Source: CAVOJY01 sp963696405
GTDB taxonomy: Bacteria; Chloroflexota; Limnocylindria; Limnocylindrales; CSP1-4
Direction: 5' to 3'
Assembly (NCBI GenBank): GCA_963696405.1
Contig: CAVOJY010000002.1
Span: 354,471 to 418,470 of the forward strand
Length of the DNA: 64,000 bases
Shown here: positions 39,261 through 49,293 of the stretch, one piece after another
How the letters are laid out: the number at the start of each line of letters is the position of its first letter
Numbering within the stretch: position 1 is the stretch's first letter
Translations under genes and position numbers: made by a program
The notes under the pieces: model-generated
Told to the model about the DNA's origin: nothing
The model's database searches: none
What the model saw: only the letters and a program-made list of their open reading frames with translations

Positions 39261-40775
39261 ATGACTGACCTCCATCGCTTTGAAGCCTGGTTCATCGTCG
39301 GCAGCCAGGAGCTGTACGGCGAGGAGACCCTCCGCCATGTCGCCGAGGACGGCCGTGTGATCGCCAAATCACTGGACGTCGACGTGCGCATCCCCGTGCG
39401 CGTCATCTTCAAGCCCGTCCTGACGACGCCACAGGCGATCCGGGAGGTGTGTCTCGAGGCGAATGCCGCACCTGGGTGCATCGGCTTGGTCGCCTGGATG
39501 CACACGTTCTCGCCGGCGAAGATGTGGATCGCCGGGCTGTCGGCGCTCCGCAAGCCGCTGCTCCACCTCCACACCCAGTTCAACCGCGACCTGCCCTGGG
39601 CGTCCATCGACATGGACTTCATGAACCTCAACCAGTCGGCCCACGGCGACCGCGAGTTCGGGTTCATCGAGACCCGGCTGCGGAATCGCCGCGCAAGGTC
39701 GTAGTCGGGCACTGGCAGGACCGGCAGGTGCGCGGAGCGGATCGGCGCGTGGGCCGCGGGCGGCCTGCGCCTGGCACGACTGGCAGGACCTGCGGGTGGC
39801 CCGCTTCGGCGACAACATGCGCGACGTGGCCGTCACCGAGGGCGACAAGGTGGAGGCCCAGATGCGCCTGGGCTTCTCGGTGAACGGCTACGGGCGTGGG
39901 CGAGCTGGCGCGGCAGTCTGGAGCGGTGCCCGACGCGGAGGTCGACCGCCTGGCTCGCCGAGTACGAGGAGCTTTACGATCTGGCGCCCGAACTGCGCCG
40001 CGGTGGGCGGCGCCGCGAGGCCCTGCGTGATGCGGCGCCGCATCGAGGCTCGGCCTGCGGGGCTTCCTCGAGGCCGGCGGTTTCGGGGCCTTCACCGATA
40101 CCTTCGAGGACCTGCCGGCCTCGACCAGCTTCCCGGCCTTGCCGTGCAGCGCCTGATGGCCGACGGCTACGGCTTCGGCGCCGAGGGCGACTGGAAGACG
40201 GCGGCCCTGGTGCGGGCCCTGAAGGTGATGGGCGCCGGTCTTCCCGGGCGGCGCCAGCTTCATGGAGGACTACACCTACCACCTCGAGCCCGGAGCGCGA
40301 ACTGGTGCTGGGAGCGCACATGCTGGAGGTGTGCCCCTCGATCGCGGCGGGCAAGCCCTCCTGCGAGGTGCACCCGCTGGGCATCGGCGGCAAGGCCGAC
40401 CCGGTCCGCCTCGTCTTCAGCGCGACGCCCGGGCCGGCGGTAGTGGCCTGCCTCGTCGACCTGGGCACTCGCTTCCGGCTCATCACCAACGAGATGGACG
40501 TGGTGGAGCCGCCCGAGGACCTCCCGAAGTTGCCGGTGGCGCGGGCGGTCTGGCGTCCGCGGCCCGACCTCCGGACGGCCGCCGAGGCCTGGCTGCTGGC
40601 CGGCGGTGCCCACCACACCGCCTTCAGCCAGGCCGTCGGAGGCGAGCCACTGGCCGACTTCGCGGAGATGGCCGGCATCGAGATGGTCGTCATCGACGCG
40701 GACACCCGCATCGCCAACCTCAAGAAGGAGCTCCGCTGGAACGCGGTTTCCTACCATCCTGCCAGGGGCTTCTGA
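39261..40775 (+). CDS. araA: L-arabinose isomerase, several frameshifts
   Basis: About 500 aa, the family length. The pieces read in order: FIVGSQELYGEETLRHVAED, LVAWMHTFSPAKMWIAGL, LLHLHTQFNRDLPW, DMDFMNLNQSAHGDREFGFI, PRKVVVGHWQD, ARFGDNMRDVAVTEGDK, MADGYGFGAEGDWKTAALVR, SFMEDYTYHLEPG, EVCPSIAAGKPSCEVHPLGI and GAHHTAFSQAV. Metal ligands (Glu in GAEGDWK, His in LHTQ and HHTAF) are kept. Frame changes occur near 39690 (-1 or +2) and, as +1, near 39732, 39765 and 39890, with more before 40300. It converts L-arabinose to L-ribulose. GAAGGAG precedes the ATG. It is the clear catabolic gene that dates the island to pentose use. Confidence 0.88.
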
Positions 40776-40867
40776 CGATCGTCGCTCGATCGTCCCGCAC
40801 AACAGGCCGGCAGGGCCTTGACGGACGAAACAGGAGGTGGAACGATCGAGGTGCGTTTCGCGTACTG

Positions 40868-40894
40868 CGGCCCCCGAGCGGGGCTCGGGGGCCG
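40868..40894 (+). terminator. Perfect 11-bp hairpin between araA and the sugar-binding-protein gene
   Basis: CGGCCCCCGAG, loop CGGGG, CTCGGGGGCCG: 11 perfect pairs. No U tract follows, so it may be an intrinsic-terminator variant, a pause or an mRNA-stabilising stem. It is followed after 2 nt by a second hairpin. Confidence 0.55.
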
Positions 40895-40896
40895 GG

Positions 40897-40915
40897 GCGG
40901 TCTGGAGGAGACCGC
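40897..40915 (+). promoter_or_regulatory. Second hairpin in the leader of the sugar-binding-protein gene
   Basis: GCGGTCT, loop GGAGG, AGACCGC: 7 perfect pairs, placed directly after the 11-bp hairpin and 70 nt before the start codon. The GGAGG in the loop is exposed only in the folded form. Confidence 0.45.
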
Positions 40916-40984
40916 CGGCTGGATAGGCGTGGGCAACCTGGGCGTGAGCCGTTGGCAGGCTCGAAAGGATATGAGGAGGACTCA

Positions 40985-42412
40985 ATGACGCGAGACCAGG
41001 AGCGCCAGGTAGTGGACCTTGCGGACTCCTACATGGCAGGGCGCATGTCAAGGCGGGCGTTCATCGGGAGGATGCTGGCGCTGGGGCTCACCGCGAGCGC
41101 TGCCGGCTCGATCCTGGCGGCCTGCACGACGGCAGCCACGACGGCTCCCACGACGGCGCCTACGGGCGCTCCCACCGGAGCTCCCTCAGGCGCACCGTCC
41201 GCTGCTGCAGCGACCATCGACACCAGCATCTCGGGGAAGGTCCGCTATCTGCTCGGCCCCCAGACCGACAGGGAGGAGGAGTATCAGCAGGTCATCATCG
41301 AGGCGTTCAACAAGGTCTACCCCAACATCGAGGTCACGCTCAAGCTCTACGACTGGGGCACCGCTCAGGCCACCATTCAGACATCGGCAGAATCCGGCGC
41401 CCACGACGTCTACCTGACCGACGAGGGGACCTACTCGAAGCTGACCCTGAGGGAAGACCTGTTCGCGGACATCAGCAAGTACGTCGACGATCCCTCATAC
41501 GCTTCGGAGAAGGCCCACTTCCTCGACTGGGAGCGCGTGGTCGGCCTGGGTCCGCGAGTCTGCGGCCTGCCGCACGACATCAACTTCGAGAGTGCGATGT
41601 GGGTGAACCTGGCCTTGCTCGAGAAGGCCGGCTACGACGCGGAGGGCCTGGTCAAGTCGAGGGACTCCTTCCGTGATGCCATCATCAAGATGACAAATGC
41701 CCCTGACGTCTACGGTCTGGCCTACAACACCCAGCCGTTCACGGAGACGTACAACAACCTCATCCTCAATTCGGGCACCGACATCCTGACGCCTGATCTC
41801 AAGGCCGTTGCGTTCGACACCCCGGATGTCGTCGCCTCCACCCAATGGTGGGTCGACCTCCTTCTGAAGGACAAGGCCGTCGTGCCTCTCGGCACGTACG
41901 ACTACAGCACGGTCATCGACGCCTTCGCCGCACAGAAGGTCGCCATCTTCGCGTCAGACACGACGGTCGCGGCCAACCTGAAGGCCCGGCAGCTGCCGTT
42001 CGAGTGGGTGTACATGCCGTGGCCGGGCGGCAAGGCCCGGCGCGCCTACAACGACCTCGGTCTTAACACCATGGGCGCCAAGACCCCGACTCCGGATGCG
42101 ACGTGGGCGATGATGTCGTTCTGGGCATCCGGGCCGTGGAACGCGTACTTCAACGACCAGGCCAGCCTGTACCCGGTTCGCGATGACGCCGTCGCGAGTG
42201 GGTGGGGCGAGATGGTCCCGAAGCAGGTAGTGGACGTCCTCGACCTCATGATGGAGTCCGGAGCCAGTCACCAGGTCTTCGAAGAGTGGAGTGACTGCGA
42301 GGCTGCGCTCACGGCCGAGTTCGGGCGGGCGATGGCCGGCGAGATTACCGCCGAGGAGTCCGTCAAGAGCGCAGCCGCCGAGGTGAACAAGATCGCGTTC
42401 GGCCAGAGCTAG
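40985..42412 (+). CDS. ABC transporter extracellular sugar-binding lipoprotein
   Basis: 475 aa, intact. The signal region SRRAFIGRMLALGL carries a twin-arginine and leads to the lipobox SILAAC, so it is a lipoprotein, possibly Tat-exported. A Thr/Ala/Pro/Gly linker follows. The mature part is a family 1 extracellular binding protein: VRYLLGPQTDREEEYQQVII, DVYLTDEGTYSKLTLREDLF, AYNTQPFTETYNN, KVAIFASDTTVAANLK and MGAKTPTPDATWAMMSFW. It delivers an oligosaccharide to the permeases that follow. Start: GAGGAGG lies 7 nt before the ATG. Tandem hairpins upstream and a 15-bp hairpin downstream frame the gene, as expected for a binding protein made in excess over its permeases. Confidence 0.9.
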   Translation: MTRDQERQVVDLADSYMAGRMSRRAFIGRMLALGLTASAAGSILAACTTAATTAPTTAPTGAPTGAPSGAPSAAAATIDTSISGKVRYLLGPQTDREEEYQQVIIEAFNKVYPNIEVTLKLYDWGTAQATIQTSAESGAHDVYLTDEGTYSKLTLREDLFADISKYVDDPSYASEKAHFLDWERVVGLGPRVCGLPHDINFESAMWVNLALLEKAGYDAEGLVKSRDSFRDAIIKMTNAPDVYGLAYNTQPFTETYNNLILNSGTDILTPDLKAVAFDTPDVVASTQWWVDLLLKDKAVVPLGTYDYSTVIDAFAAQKVAIFASDTTVAANLKARQLPFEWVYMPWPGGKARRAYNDLGLNTMGAKTPTPDATWAMMSFWASGPWNAYFNDQASLYPVRDDAVASGWGEMVPKQVVDVLDLMMESGASHQVFEEWSDCEAALTAEFGRAMAGEITAEESVKSAAAEVNKIAFGQS

Positions 42413-42425
42413 CGAGCCACAGACC

Positions 42426-42463
42426 AGGATGAAGCCGCCGGGCTTCGACGGCGGCTTCATCCT
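42426..42463 (+). terminator. Perfect 15-bp hairpin just after the sugar-binding-protein gene
   Basis: AGGATGAAGCCGCCG, an 8-nt loop, CGGCGGCTTCATCCT: 15 perfect pairs, starting 14 nt after the stop codon. No U tract follows. It probably causes partial termination or protects the 3' end of the binding-protein message. Confidence 0.65.
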
Positions 42464-42605
42464 GCCTCCGAGGTGCACCAAGGGCAGGGCATTGACGGTC
42501 CGTTCAGCCCGCCCCCGCCGCCGCAGCGCCTGCATCGGGCAGTCCGCACAGTGAGGGGCATTCCGTGAGTTGCGGGCGCCAGGTTGTCACAGGAGGAGCG
42601 TCACT

Positions 42606-43541
42606 TTGACTCAGTACGTGTCGGCGCGGTCCATGCGCCAGTACAGCAGTCAGCAGCAGGCGAGCCTGCGGCGTCGCTACGCGCTCCGCCGCAACATCAC
42701 AGGATGGGTCTTCCTCTTGCCACTCGTGATCCCGTTCACGATCTTCCTGCTGATCCCGGCCATCATGGTGTTCTGGTACAGCACCCAGCAGGGCGATGTG
42801 ACAGGAGGCACCCACTTCGTCGGGCTCGACAACTGGGCGTATGTCTTCAGCCGATCCCAGGTCATGACGTCCGTGTGGAATACCGTGAAGTTCGCGGCGA
42901 TCTCCGTTCCGCTCATCGTCGCGGCGAGCCTGGGGGCTGCGCTGCTGCTGCAGCGCGTCTCTCGCGGCGCATCCGTGTTCCGTTTTGCCGTCTACTTCCC
43001 GGTCCTCGTCCCAGGAATCGTGGCCGGTCTCATGTGGATCTTCATGATCCATCCGGATTTCGGTCTCCTGAGCGTGGCTGTGCGTCTGTTCGGCCTCGAA
43101 CCACCCGTGTGGCTGGGGCCCGGCACCGCTCTGGTTCTCCTGGCGTTCGTCGACGTGTGGCGGAGCCTGGGGTATTGGGCGGTCTTCCTTCTTGCCGGGC
43201 TCATGGGTCTGCCACGCGAGATGTACGAAGCGGCCAATCTGGACGGCGCGAACGCCCTGCAACGGTTCCGCTACGTCACTGTCCCACAACTCCGGCCGAT
43301 CCTCCTGTTCGCACTCGTCGTGAGCACCATCTGGGCCCTCCAGATCTTCGACACGGTCTACATCATGACGAGGGGGGGGCCCGGCACCGCGACCGTCACG
43401 ATGGTCTATTTCGTGTACACCCAAGCGCTTCAACGCCTCGAGGTAGGACCTGCAGCGGCGATCTCAGTGGTGCTTCTCCTGATGATCCTCGCACTGACAC
43501 TCGTTCAGATGCGGCTCCTGCGCGGGCCGAGGGTCACCTGA
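42606..43541 (+). CDS. Sugar ABC transporter permease 1 (MalF/UgpA type)
   Basis: 311 aa, six membrane segments. FLLPLVIPFTIFLLIPAIMV is the first helix, and FVGLDNWAYVFS the usual periplasmic start. The cytoplasmic EAA loop reads MYEAANLDGANALQRFRYVT, then PQLRPILLFALVVSTI. MTRGGPGTATVTMVYFVY is typical of MalF-like partners. The start is a TTG at 42606, fixed by AGGAGGAG 7 nt upstream. It is separated from the binding-protein gene by 193 nt holding the 15-bp hairpin. It forms the translocation channel with permease 2. Confidence 0.9.
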   Translation: MTQYVSARSMRQYSSQQQASLRRRYALRRNITGWVFLLPLVIPFTIFLLIPAIMVFWYSTQQGDVTGGTHFVGLDNWAYVFSRSQVMTSVWNTVKFAAISVPLIVAASLGAALLLQRVSRGASVFRFAVYFPVLVPGIVAGLMWIFMIHPDFGLLSVAVRLFGLEPPVWLGPGTALVLLAFVDVWRSLGYWAVFLLAGLMGLPREMYEAANLDGANALQRFRYVTVPQLRPILLFALVVSTIWALQIFDTVYIMTRGGPGTATVTMVYFVYTQALQRLEVGPAAAISVVLLLMILALTLVQMRLLRGPRVT

Positions 43542-43542
43542 G

Positions 43543-44455
43543 GTGAGCAAGATGCCGCAGATCCGACCCGCGGGACGGGCCGTCGCTGCTCCATCCCTGC
43601 GCCAGCGCATGTTCGTCTCAACGGGCCCCGGCCGGTTCAGTCCCACCGAACGGGCGGTGGCCTACGTGCTCCTGATCGCGGTGGCGCTGATCATCATCGC
43701 CCCGTTCTACTTCGTCATCGTGACATCGCTGAAGGAAAGCAAGGCACTGTTCGAGTATCCGCCGAAATGGATCCCGGACCCGGTGTACTTCGGCAACTAC
43801 GAACGCCTGCTGTTCGACACCGCGTTCCCGCGCTGGATGCTGAACACGCTGTTCGTGGCGACGACCGTCGACGGCTCTCAAGGTGTTCATCGATTCTCTG
43901 GCGGGCTATGCCTTTGCCAAGATGAACTTCCGGGGGCGAAACGCGCTGTTCCTCCTGATGATCGCCATGCTGATGGTGCCCTTCGGTGCGATCCTGATCC
44001 CGCTGTACGCGGTCGCAAATGCGATTGGCATCACCAACACCTACCTGGCCCTGATCCTGCCGCCGCTCGCCAACCCGCTCGGCATGTTCCTCATGCGCCA
44101 GTTCATCGTGGGCCTGCCGAAGGACCTGGAGAACGCGGCGCGACTGGATGGCGTGTCCGAGTTCGGCATCTACTGGCGGATCATCCTGCCACTCGTCAAG
44201 CCGGGTCTTGTGGTCCTGGCGGTGATCGTCTTCACCGAGCATGTACATGAGCTTCCTGTGGCCGCTCGTTTCCGTGAGCGATGCGGACCTCCGGTCATGA
44301 CGGTGGGAGTAGGCCTGCTGAGAACGTTCGGTGCCACGAACTTCGGTCTCTCGTCGGCGGCCGCGGTGATGGCTCTGGTTCCCATCGCGCTCCTCTTCTT
44401 CCCCCTGCAGAAGGCTTTCCTTTCCCGGTCCATCGCAGGAGCCCTCAAGCAATGA
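43543..44455 (+). CDS. Sugar ABC transporter permease 2 (MalG/UgpE type), frameshifted
   Basis: About 300 aa. The first part has VAYVLLIAVALIIIAPFYFV and VTSLKESKALFEYPPKWIPD; after a +1 shift near 43873 it continues FIDSLAGYAFAKMNFRGRNA and ENAARLDGVSEFGIYWRIIL, the EAA loop. A further shift pair near 44237 and 44300 hides a FLWPLVSVSD segment before GLLRTFGATNFGLSSAAA. The C-terminal FPLQKAFLSRSIAGALKQ is normal for the family. It pairs with permease 1. The GTG start lies 1 nt after the permease 1 stop, and its stop overlaps the ATPase ATG (ATGA). Confidence 0.87.
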
Positions 44456-45594
44456 CTAGCCTGCCCACCACCACCCCCGCCCCCGTACCCGGCGCCGCCC
44501 TCTCCGCCGAGATCCCCTACGCCATCGAGCTGGTGGGGGTGACCAAGCGCTACTCCACGGTGACCGCCCTTCAGGACATCTCCCTCGAGATCGAGCCCGC
44601 CGAGTTCGTCGTCCTGCTGGGTCCCTCGGGCTGCGGGAAGAGCACCATCCTCAAGATCATCGCCGGCCTCGAGGACGCCACCGAAGGCGAGGTCTACATC
44701 AACGGCAAGCTGGCCAACTACGTCCGCCCCAAGGAGCGCGACGTGTCCATGGTCTTCCAGAACTACGCCCTCTACCCCCACATGACCGTGGAGACCAACG
44801 TCGGCTTCCCGCTCAAGATGCGGGGGGCCAAGAAGGCCGAGGTGGCCCGCGGGGTCGGTGACGATCGCCGAGCTCCTGGAGCTCTCCGACCAGCTGAAGA
44901 AGTACCCCGAGCAGCTCTCCGGCGGGCAGCGCCAGCGGGTGGCCCTGGGGCGGGCCATCATCCGCGAGCCGGTGGCCTTCCTGATGGACGAGCCCTTGAG
45001 CAACCTCGATGCCCTCCTGCGGGTGCAGATGCGCAGCGAGCTCCTCAAGCTCCACCGCCGGGTGGGCAAGACCACCGTCTATGTCACCCACGACCAGGTG
45101 GAGGCCATGACCATGGCCGACCGCATCGTGGTCCTCAAGGCCGGGGTCATCCAGCAGGTGGGCACGACCCACGAGGTCTACGCACGGCCGGCCAACACCT
45201 TCGTGGCCACCTTCGTGGGCTCCCCCCAGATGAACCTCTTCGCCGGGCGCGTGGAGGGGAGCGCCGGGGAGCGCCGCTTCTCCGGAGCTGTGAGCGTGCC
45301 CCTCGACGGGTCCTGGCCGGCCTTGCCAGCGGACACCTCGCTCACCCTGGGCGTCCGCCCCGAGGACATCGAGCTTCTGCCGCCGGACACCACCGATGCC
45401 GTCACCGGCACCGTCGATCTGGTCGAGGACGTGGGTGCCGAGGACTATGTCTCGGTGGACATCGAGGGGCTCACCTGCATCGTGCGCACCAGCTCCCACC
45501 AGGCCGCCGCCGAGGGCGACCGGGTGGGCCTGCGCTTCCCCCTGACTCCCTCCACCTCTTCGACGGGGAGGGGATGCGCATCGAGCGGGCATAA
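44452..45594 (+). CDS. Sugar ABC transporter ATPase (MsmK/UgpC/MalK type), compensating frameshifts
   Basis: 381 codons. Walker A is LLGPSGCGKSTILKIIAGL and the Q-loop MVFQNYALYP. After a +1 shift near 44855 the signature LSGGQRQRVALGRAI, Walker B VAFLMDEPLSNLDA and H-loop VYVTHDQVEAM follow. The C-terminal TOBE/MOP-like domain has MNLFAGRVEG and LGVRPEDIELLPP. The shift is cancelled near 45540, where a run of five C should be six, and the end reads SLHLFDGEGMRIERA. One ATPase of this kind often serves several sugar importers. Its ATG overlaps the permease 2 stop. Codon choice (many GGG, CTC and ACC) differs from the binding-protein and permease genes. Confidence 0.88.
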   Translation: MTSLPTTTPAPVPGAALSAEIPYAIELVGVTKRYSTVTALQDISLEIEPAEFVVLLGPSGCGKSTILKIIAGLEDATEGEVYINGKLANYVRPKERDVSMVFQNYALYPHMTVETNVGFPLKMRGAKKAEVARGVGDDRRAPGALRPAEEVPRAALRRAAPAGGPGAGHHPRAGGLPDGRALEQPRCPPAGADAQRAPQAPPPGGQDHRLCHPRPGGGHDHGRPHRGPQGRGHPAGGHDPRGLRTAGQHLRGHLRGLPPDEPLRRARGGERRGAPLLRSCERAPRRVLAGLASGHLAHPGRPPRGHRASAAGHHRCRHRHRRSGRGRGCRGLCLGGHRGAHLHRAHQLPPGRRRGRPGGPALPPDSLHLFDGEGMRIERA

Positions 45595-45766
45595 CGGCGA
45601 ACAGGCGCGGCCGGCATCATCAACCGCGGGCCGTGCAGAGGGGAGATCGGGGAGGGCAGGGCAGGGCCACCAGGGGACGAGGGAGTGCTGACGACTGGCA
45701 CACCCAACAGAGCGAGGGGCGCTTGTCTGCGACCAGAGGCAGCTACAGAAAGGCGAGGTCCACCGA
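45595..45766. other. Non-coding gap before the MttB-type gene
   Basis: 172 nt, purine-rich on the plus strand. No gene, clear promoter or strong hairpin is visible. A weak ribosome site (AAAGGCGAGG) lies before the ATG at 45767. Confidence 0.4.
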
Positions 45767-47188
45767 ATGAGCGGTCGTTACCTTCGGGTCCTCAGCGCCG
45801 AGGAACTGACCCGGGTCCACGAGGCATCGCTGACCCTCCTGGAGCGGGTGGGGATGCGCATCGACCACGAGGGCGCGCGGGCCATCCTCGACGGCGCTGG
45901 CGCCAGGGTCGATAGGGCGACGGGGGTGGTGCGCTTTCCACCGGCCCTGGTCGAGGAGAAGCTGGCTCTCGTCCCGCGCACGCTCGAATACCACGGTCGC
46001 TCACCGGAGTATGACATTCGCCTCGAACCCGATGGACCGATCTACTCGCGCGTCGCCGGTGGTGCCACCGGCTACAACGACCTCGAGACTGGGAAGTGGC
46101 GGTCCGCCCGGATTGCCGACATGCGCGAGTTCGCCATCGTGGGCGACGCGCTGCCGAACATCCATGTGACGTCTGTTCTCACGGCCGAGGATGTGCCCGC
46201 CGAAACGTCCGAGCTGCACGCGGTGAAGACCCTGCTCCAGCACCAGCGCCGGTGCATCGCCACCAACGCGCTGACGCTCGAGAACCTGCGGGTGATGATC
46301 GAGATGCTCGTGGCCGTGCGGGGCAGTCGCGAGGAGGTCGTTCGCCGGCCGCCCATCCACCTGCTTCTCTGCATGGGTTCCCCGCTGCACATCCTGGAGG
46401 ACGTGGCGGCCCAGCTGCTGCTCGCCTGCGAGTACGGCATCCCGACCGACAACCCGGTCATGCCGGTGGCGGGGGCGACGTCCCCCATCACCCTCGCCGG
46501 CACCCTCGCCCAGGTCAACGCCGAGTTCCTGGGCTCCATGACCCTGGCCCAGTCGGCGCGACCGGGACATCCCATGCCCTTCTTCGTCGATCCGGCGGTC
46601 GGCGACATGCGGACCGGAGGCGCCCTGCTGGGAAGCCCGGAGAACGGCCTCCTCATTGCCGCGATCCAGCAGCTGGGCAGCGAGCTCTACGGCTTCCCGC
46701 CGCAGGGCACCGGCCTCGTCAGCGACGGCTTCGACTACGCCCAGAACATCTTCCAGAAGGCCCAGAACACGCTGTTCCAGGTGATGGCCGGGGGCAAGCT
46801 CGTCATCGGCGCGGGAAACATCGAGACGGTGATGACCTTCGACCCGGTCATGCTGACGCTCGATGACGAGCTCGTTCGGGTGGCCCGCCGCTGGGCCGCG
46901 GCCTGCGCGTCGACGATGACGCGCTGGCCCTGGAGACCATCGAGCGGGTCGGCGTCGGCGGCCAGTTCCTCGACGACGACCACACGGTGGAGCATCTCCG
47001 CGAGCTCTTCGACAGCACCCTGTTCGCTCGGGGCAGCCGCGGACGCGTGGACGACGGCGGGCGCCCGCGACCTCGTCGCGCTGGCCCGCCAGAAGACGCG
47101 TTCCATCCTTGCGACCCGCGAGGTCGAGCCGCTGCCCGAGGACGTGGTCCGCGAGCTGGATCGGATCGTGCCGCCCGCGAGCGCGTAG
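45767..47188 (+). CDS. Trimethylamine methyltransferase (MttB) superfamily protein, non-pyrrolysine type
   Basis: 473 aa. The MttB fold is seen in LRVLSAEELTRVHEASLTLL, GYNDLETGKWRSA, ADMREFAIVGDALPNIHVTS, NPVMPVAGATSPITLAGTLA and PFFVDPAVGDMRTGGALLGS. The frame crosses the catalytic-centre region without an in-frame UAG, so it is of the non-pyrrolysine kind that includes glycine betaine and related N-methyl methyltransferases. Residues at about 380-427 are out of frame: a lost base near 46905 is offset by an extra base near 47041, and the corrected text reads ALALETIERVGVGG. It moves a methyl group from a quaternary amine, or another methylated compound, to a corrinoid protein, plausibly the one at 49294. 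Confidence 0.85.
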   Translation: MSGRYLRVLSAEELTRVHEASLTLLERVGMRIDHEGARAILDGAGARVDRATGVVRFPPALVEEKLALVPRTLEYHGRSPEYDIRLEPDGPIYSRVAGGATGYNDLETGKWRSARIADMREFAIVGDALPNIHVTSVLTAEDVPAETSELHAVKTLLQHQRRCIATNALTLENLRVMIEMLVAVRGSREEVVRRPPIHLLLCMGSPLHILEDVAAQLLLACEYGIPTDNPVMPVAGATSPITLAGTLAQVNAEFLGSMTLAQSARPGHPMPFFVDPAVGDMRTGGALLGSPENGLLIAAIQQLGSELYGFPPQGTGLVSDGFDYAQNIFQKAQNTLFQVMAGGKLVIGAGNIETVMTFDPVMLTLDDELVRVARRWAAACASTMTRWPWRPSSGSASAASSSTTTTRWSISASSSTAPCSLGAAADAWTTAGARDLVALARQKTRSILATREVEPLPEDVVRELDRIVPPASA

Positions 47189-47256
47189 GGACGGTCTGCA
47201 ACAGTCCTCGCGCCCCGAGGGCGCTGCGGGGAGGTTGGGTACTGGAGGTTCGTCTC

Positions 47257-49222
47257 ATGGCCAACGGCGATCGCACCGTCTGCTGGATTGGCGACGACCC
47301 GGTGGTGGGGTTCGCGGCCCAGGAGCTGCGCACCTACCTCGCCCGGATGTCCTCCGATCCGGTAAACCTGCTTCACCTGGATACGGTACGGGGTGCGCCA
47401 CCGCGATCGATCGTCATGGGAACAGGCGACCAGCTGCCGGCGGCCAGGGTACCCGCGGTCGATGACCCCGTCCTCGACGACGCGATCGCCATAGCCGGTC
47501 GACGACGGCGCGGGACTGATCAGCGGGGCGAATCCCCGAAGCGTCCTGCTGGCGGCCTACCGCTACCTGACCGAACTCGGATGCCGCTGGATACGCCCGG
47601 GCTACGACGGCGAGGTGATCCCGAGGCGCGACCTGGTGGGCACGTCTGTCCGGATCGTGGAGCGGCCTTCCCATCGGTATCGCCTGATCGATTTTGACGG
47701 GGCCCTCAGCGTTGAGCACATCATCGACGCGATCGCGTGGGCCCCGAAGCTCGGGTTCAATGGTTACTTTCTCGAGCTCCGCTGCGGCCACTATGCGTTC
47801 GACCGGTGGTACCAGCCGGACCGCGAGCCCGGTACTCCGTCGGTTCTCCCGTACGAGCACTCTGAAGACATGTGGCAGAGCCTGGCTGACGAGATCAATC
47901 GTCGAGGGCTCGTCCGCCACGCCGAAGGCCACTGGACCTACGAGGCGCTCGGCGTGCACTGGCTCACCTACGATGTCCCGCCGCCGGAACTGCCGCCCGA
48001 CCGTCAGCAGCTCCTTGCCCTCGTGGACGGCCGTCGCGACTGGGTGTTCGACACCGCCCTCTTCACCCAGCTGTGCTACTCGAACCCGGAGGTCCGACGG
48101 CTCTTCGTGGCGAACGTCGTCGAGTACGCCCAGGCCCATCCGGACGTGACGATCCTGCACGTCTGGCTGGGCGACATCCCGAACAACTACTGCGAGTGCC
48201 GCGGACTGCCGGGCGGCGAGGCCGTCCGACCTCTACGTCGACTTGCTCAACGAGATCGACGCGGCCCTCGACGCCGCGGGCCTGGGGGCCATCGCATCGC
48301 CTTCCTGGCGTACATGGATCTCCTCTGGCCGCCGCTCACTGCGCGACTCTCGAACCCCGACCGTTTCGTCTTGATGTTTGCCCCCATCACGCGCACCTAT
48401 GCCCGCGGGTATGCGCCGGGGCGCCTGCCCGCCCTGCGGCCGTACCGGCGCAACCGGCTCAGGCTGCCCGTCACGCCAGAGCGGAACGAGGCGCACCTGC
48501 GGGCGTGGCAGAAGGTCTTCTCCGGTGACAGCTTCCTCGGCGATTACCACCTCTGGCAGGCGCAGTATGCCGATCCCACGGGGATCCACCCGTCCCGCGT
48601 CCTGCACTCCGACATCGGGCAGCTGCAACGTCTCGGGCTGAACGGGATGAACGGATGGTCGTCGCAGCGCAACTGGCTGCCGACTGGCCTGGGCATGACG
48701 GTGCTCGGGCGAACCCTGTGGAACCGGGAGCTCACGTTCGACGAGATCGCAGAGGACTACTTCAACTCGGCCTTTGGCCCCGAAGGGGCGCTCGCCTGCG
48801 ACCATCTCTCGCGTCTGGCGGACATGTTCAAGCCCGTCTGGAGCCGGGACGGGTGCGTCGGCACCGACCCGGAGGCGGTCAGGCTCATGGGCACCGTCGC
48901 CGAGGCAATCGACGAGTTCGCGCCTGTGATCGAACGGAACATCGCCTCCACCGTCGAGGCCCAGCGCATGTCGTGGCGGTACCTGGGCTACTACTCGGAC
49001 ATCCTGCGCGGTATCGCGTCCATGGTCGAAGCGAGCGCGCGGGGAGATCGGGCCGAGGCAATGCAACGACTGGCCGCGGTCCGCCGGCTGGCGCGGGCCC
49101 GTGAGCGCCTGATCCACCGCGTCTTCGACACCACGCTGTTCGAGTCACATTGGCGGGAAGCGCTGTCGTGGTCCACGCGCGACACCTTCCGCAACTGGCG
49201 TGTCATGCGGGACCAGGAGTAG
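47257..49222 (+). CDS. DUF4838-domain protein, alpha-glucuronidase/hexosaminidase-like, frameshifted
   Basis: About 655 aa. An N-terminal domain (VVGFAAQELRTYLARMS, GAGLISGANPRSVLLAAYRY) resembles the accessory domain before GH20 and GH67 barrels. The DUF4838 barrel follows with LIDFDGALSVEHIIDAIAW, LGFNGYFLELRCGHYAFD, TILHVWLGDIPNNYCECRG and WLPTGLGMTVLGRTLWN. One +1 shift near 47505 and a compensating pair between about 48220 and 48290 are needed. TGGAGG precedes the ATG. Activity of DUF4838 is not firmly known; its fold and its place beside AraA and XylB suggest action on uronic-acid or acetylated-sugar side chains, which is inference. No signal peptide is seen. Confidence 0.7.
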
Positions 49223-49293
49223 CCCCAGCGCACCGGCCAGCCCTCACCCGAAGAATGGCCCCCGCCCCACCGCCCACCCCCAGGAGGACCCCC

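Noticed and set aside
45767..47188. Pyrrolysine-containing MttB
   Set aside because: There is no in-frame UAG in the MttB homolog, and no pyl genes are in the window. It belongs to the non-pyrrolysine group.
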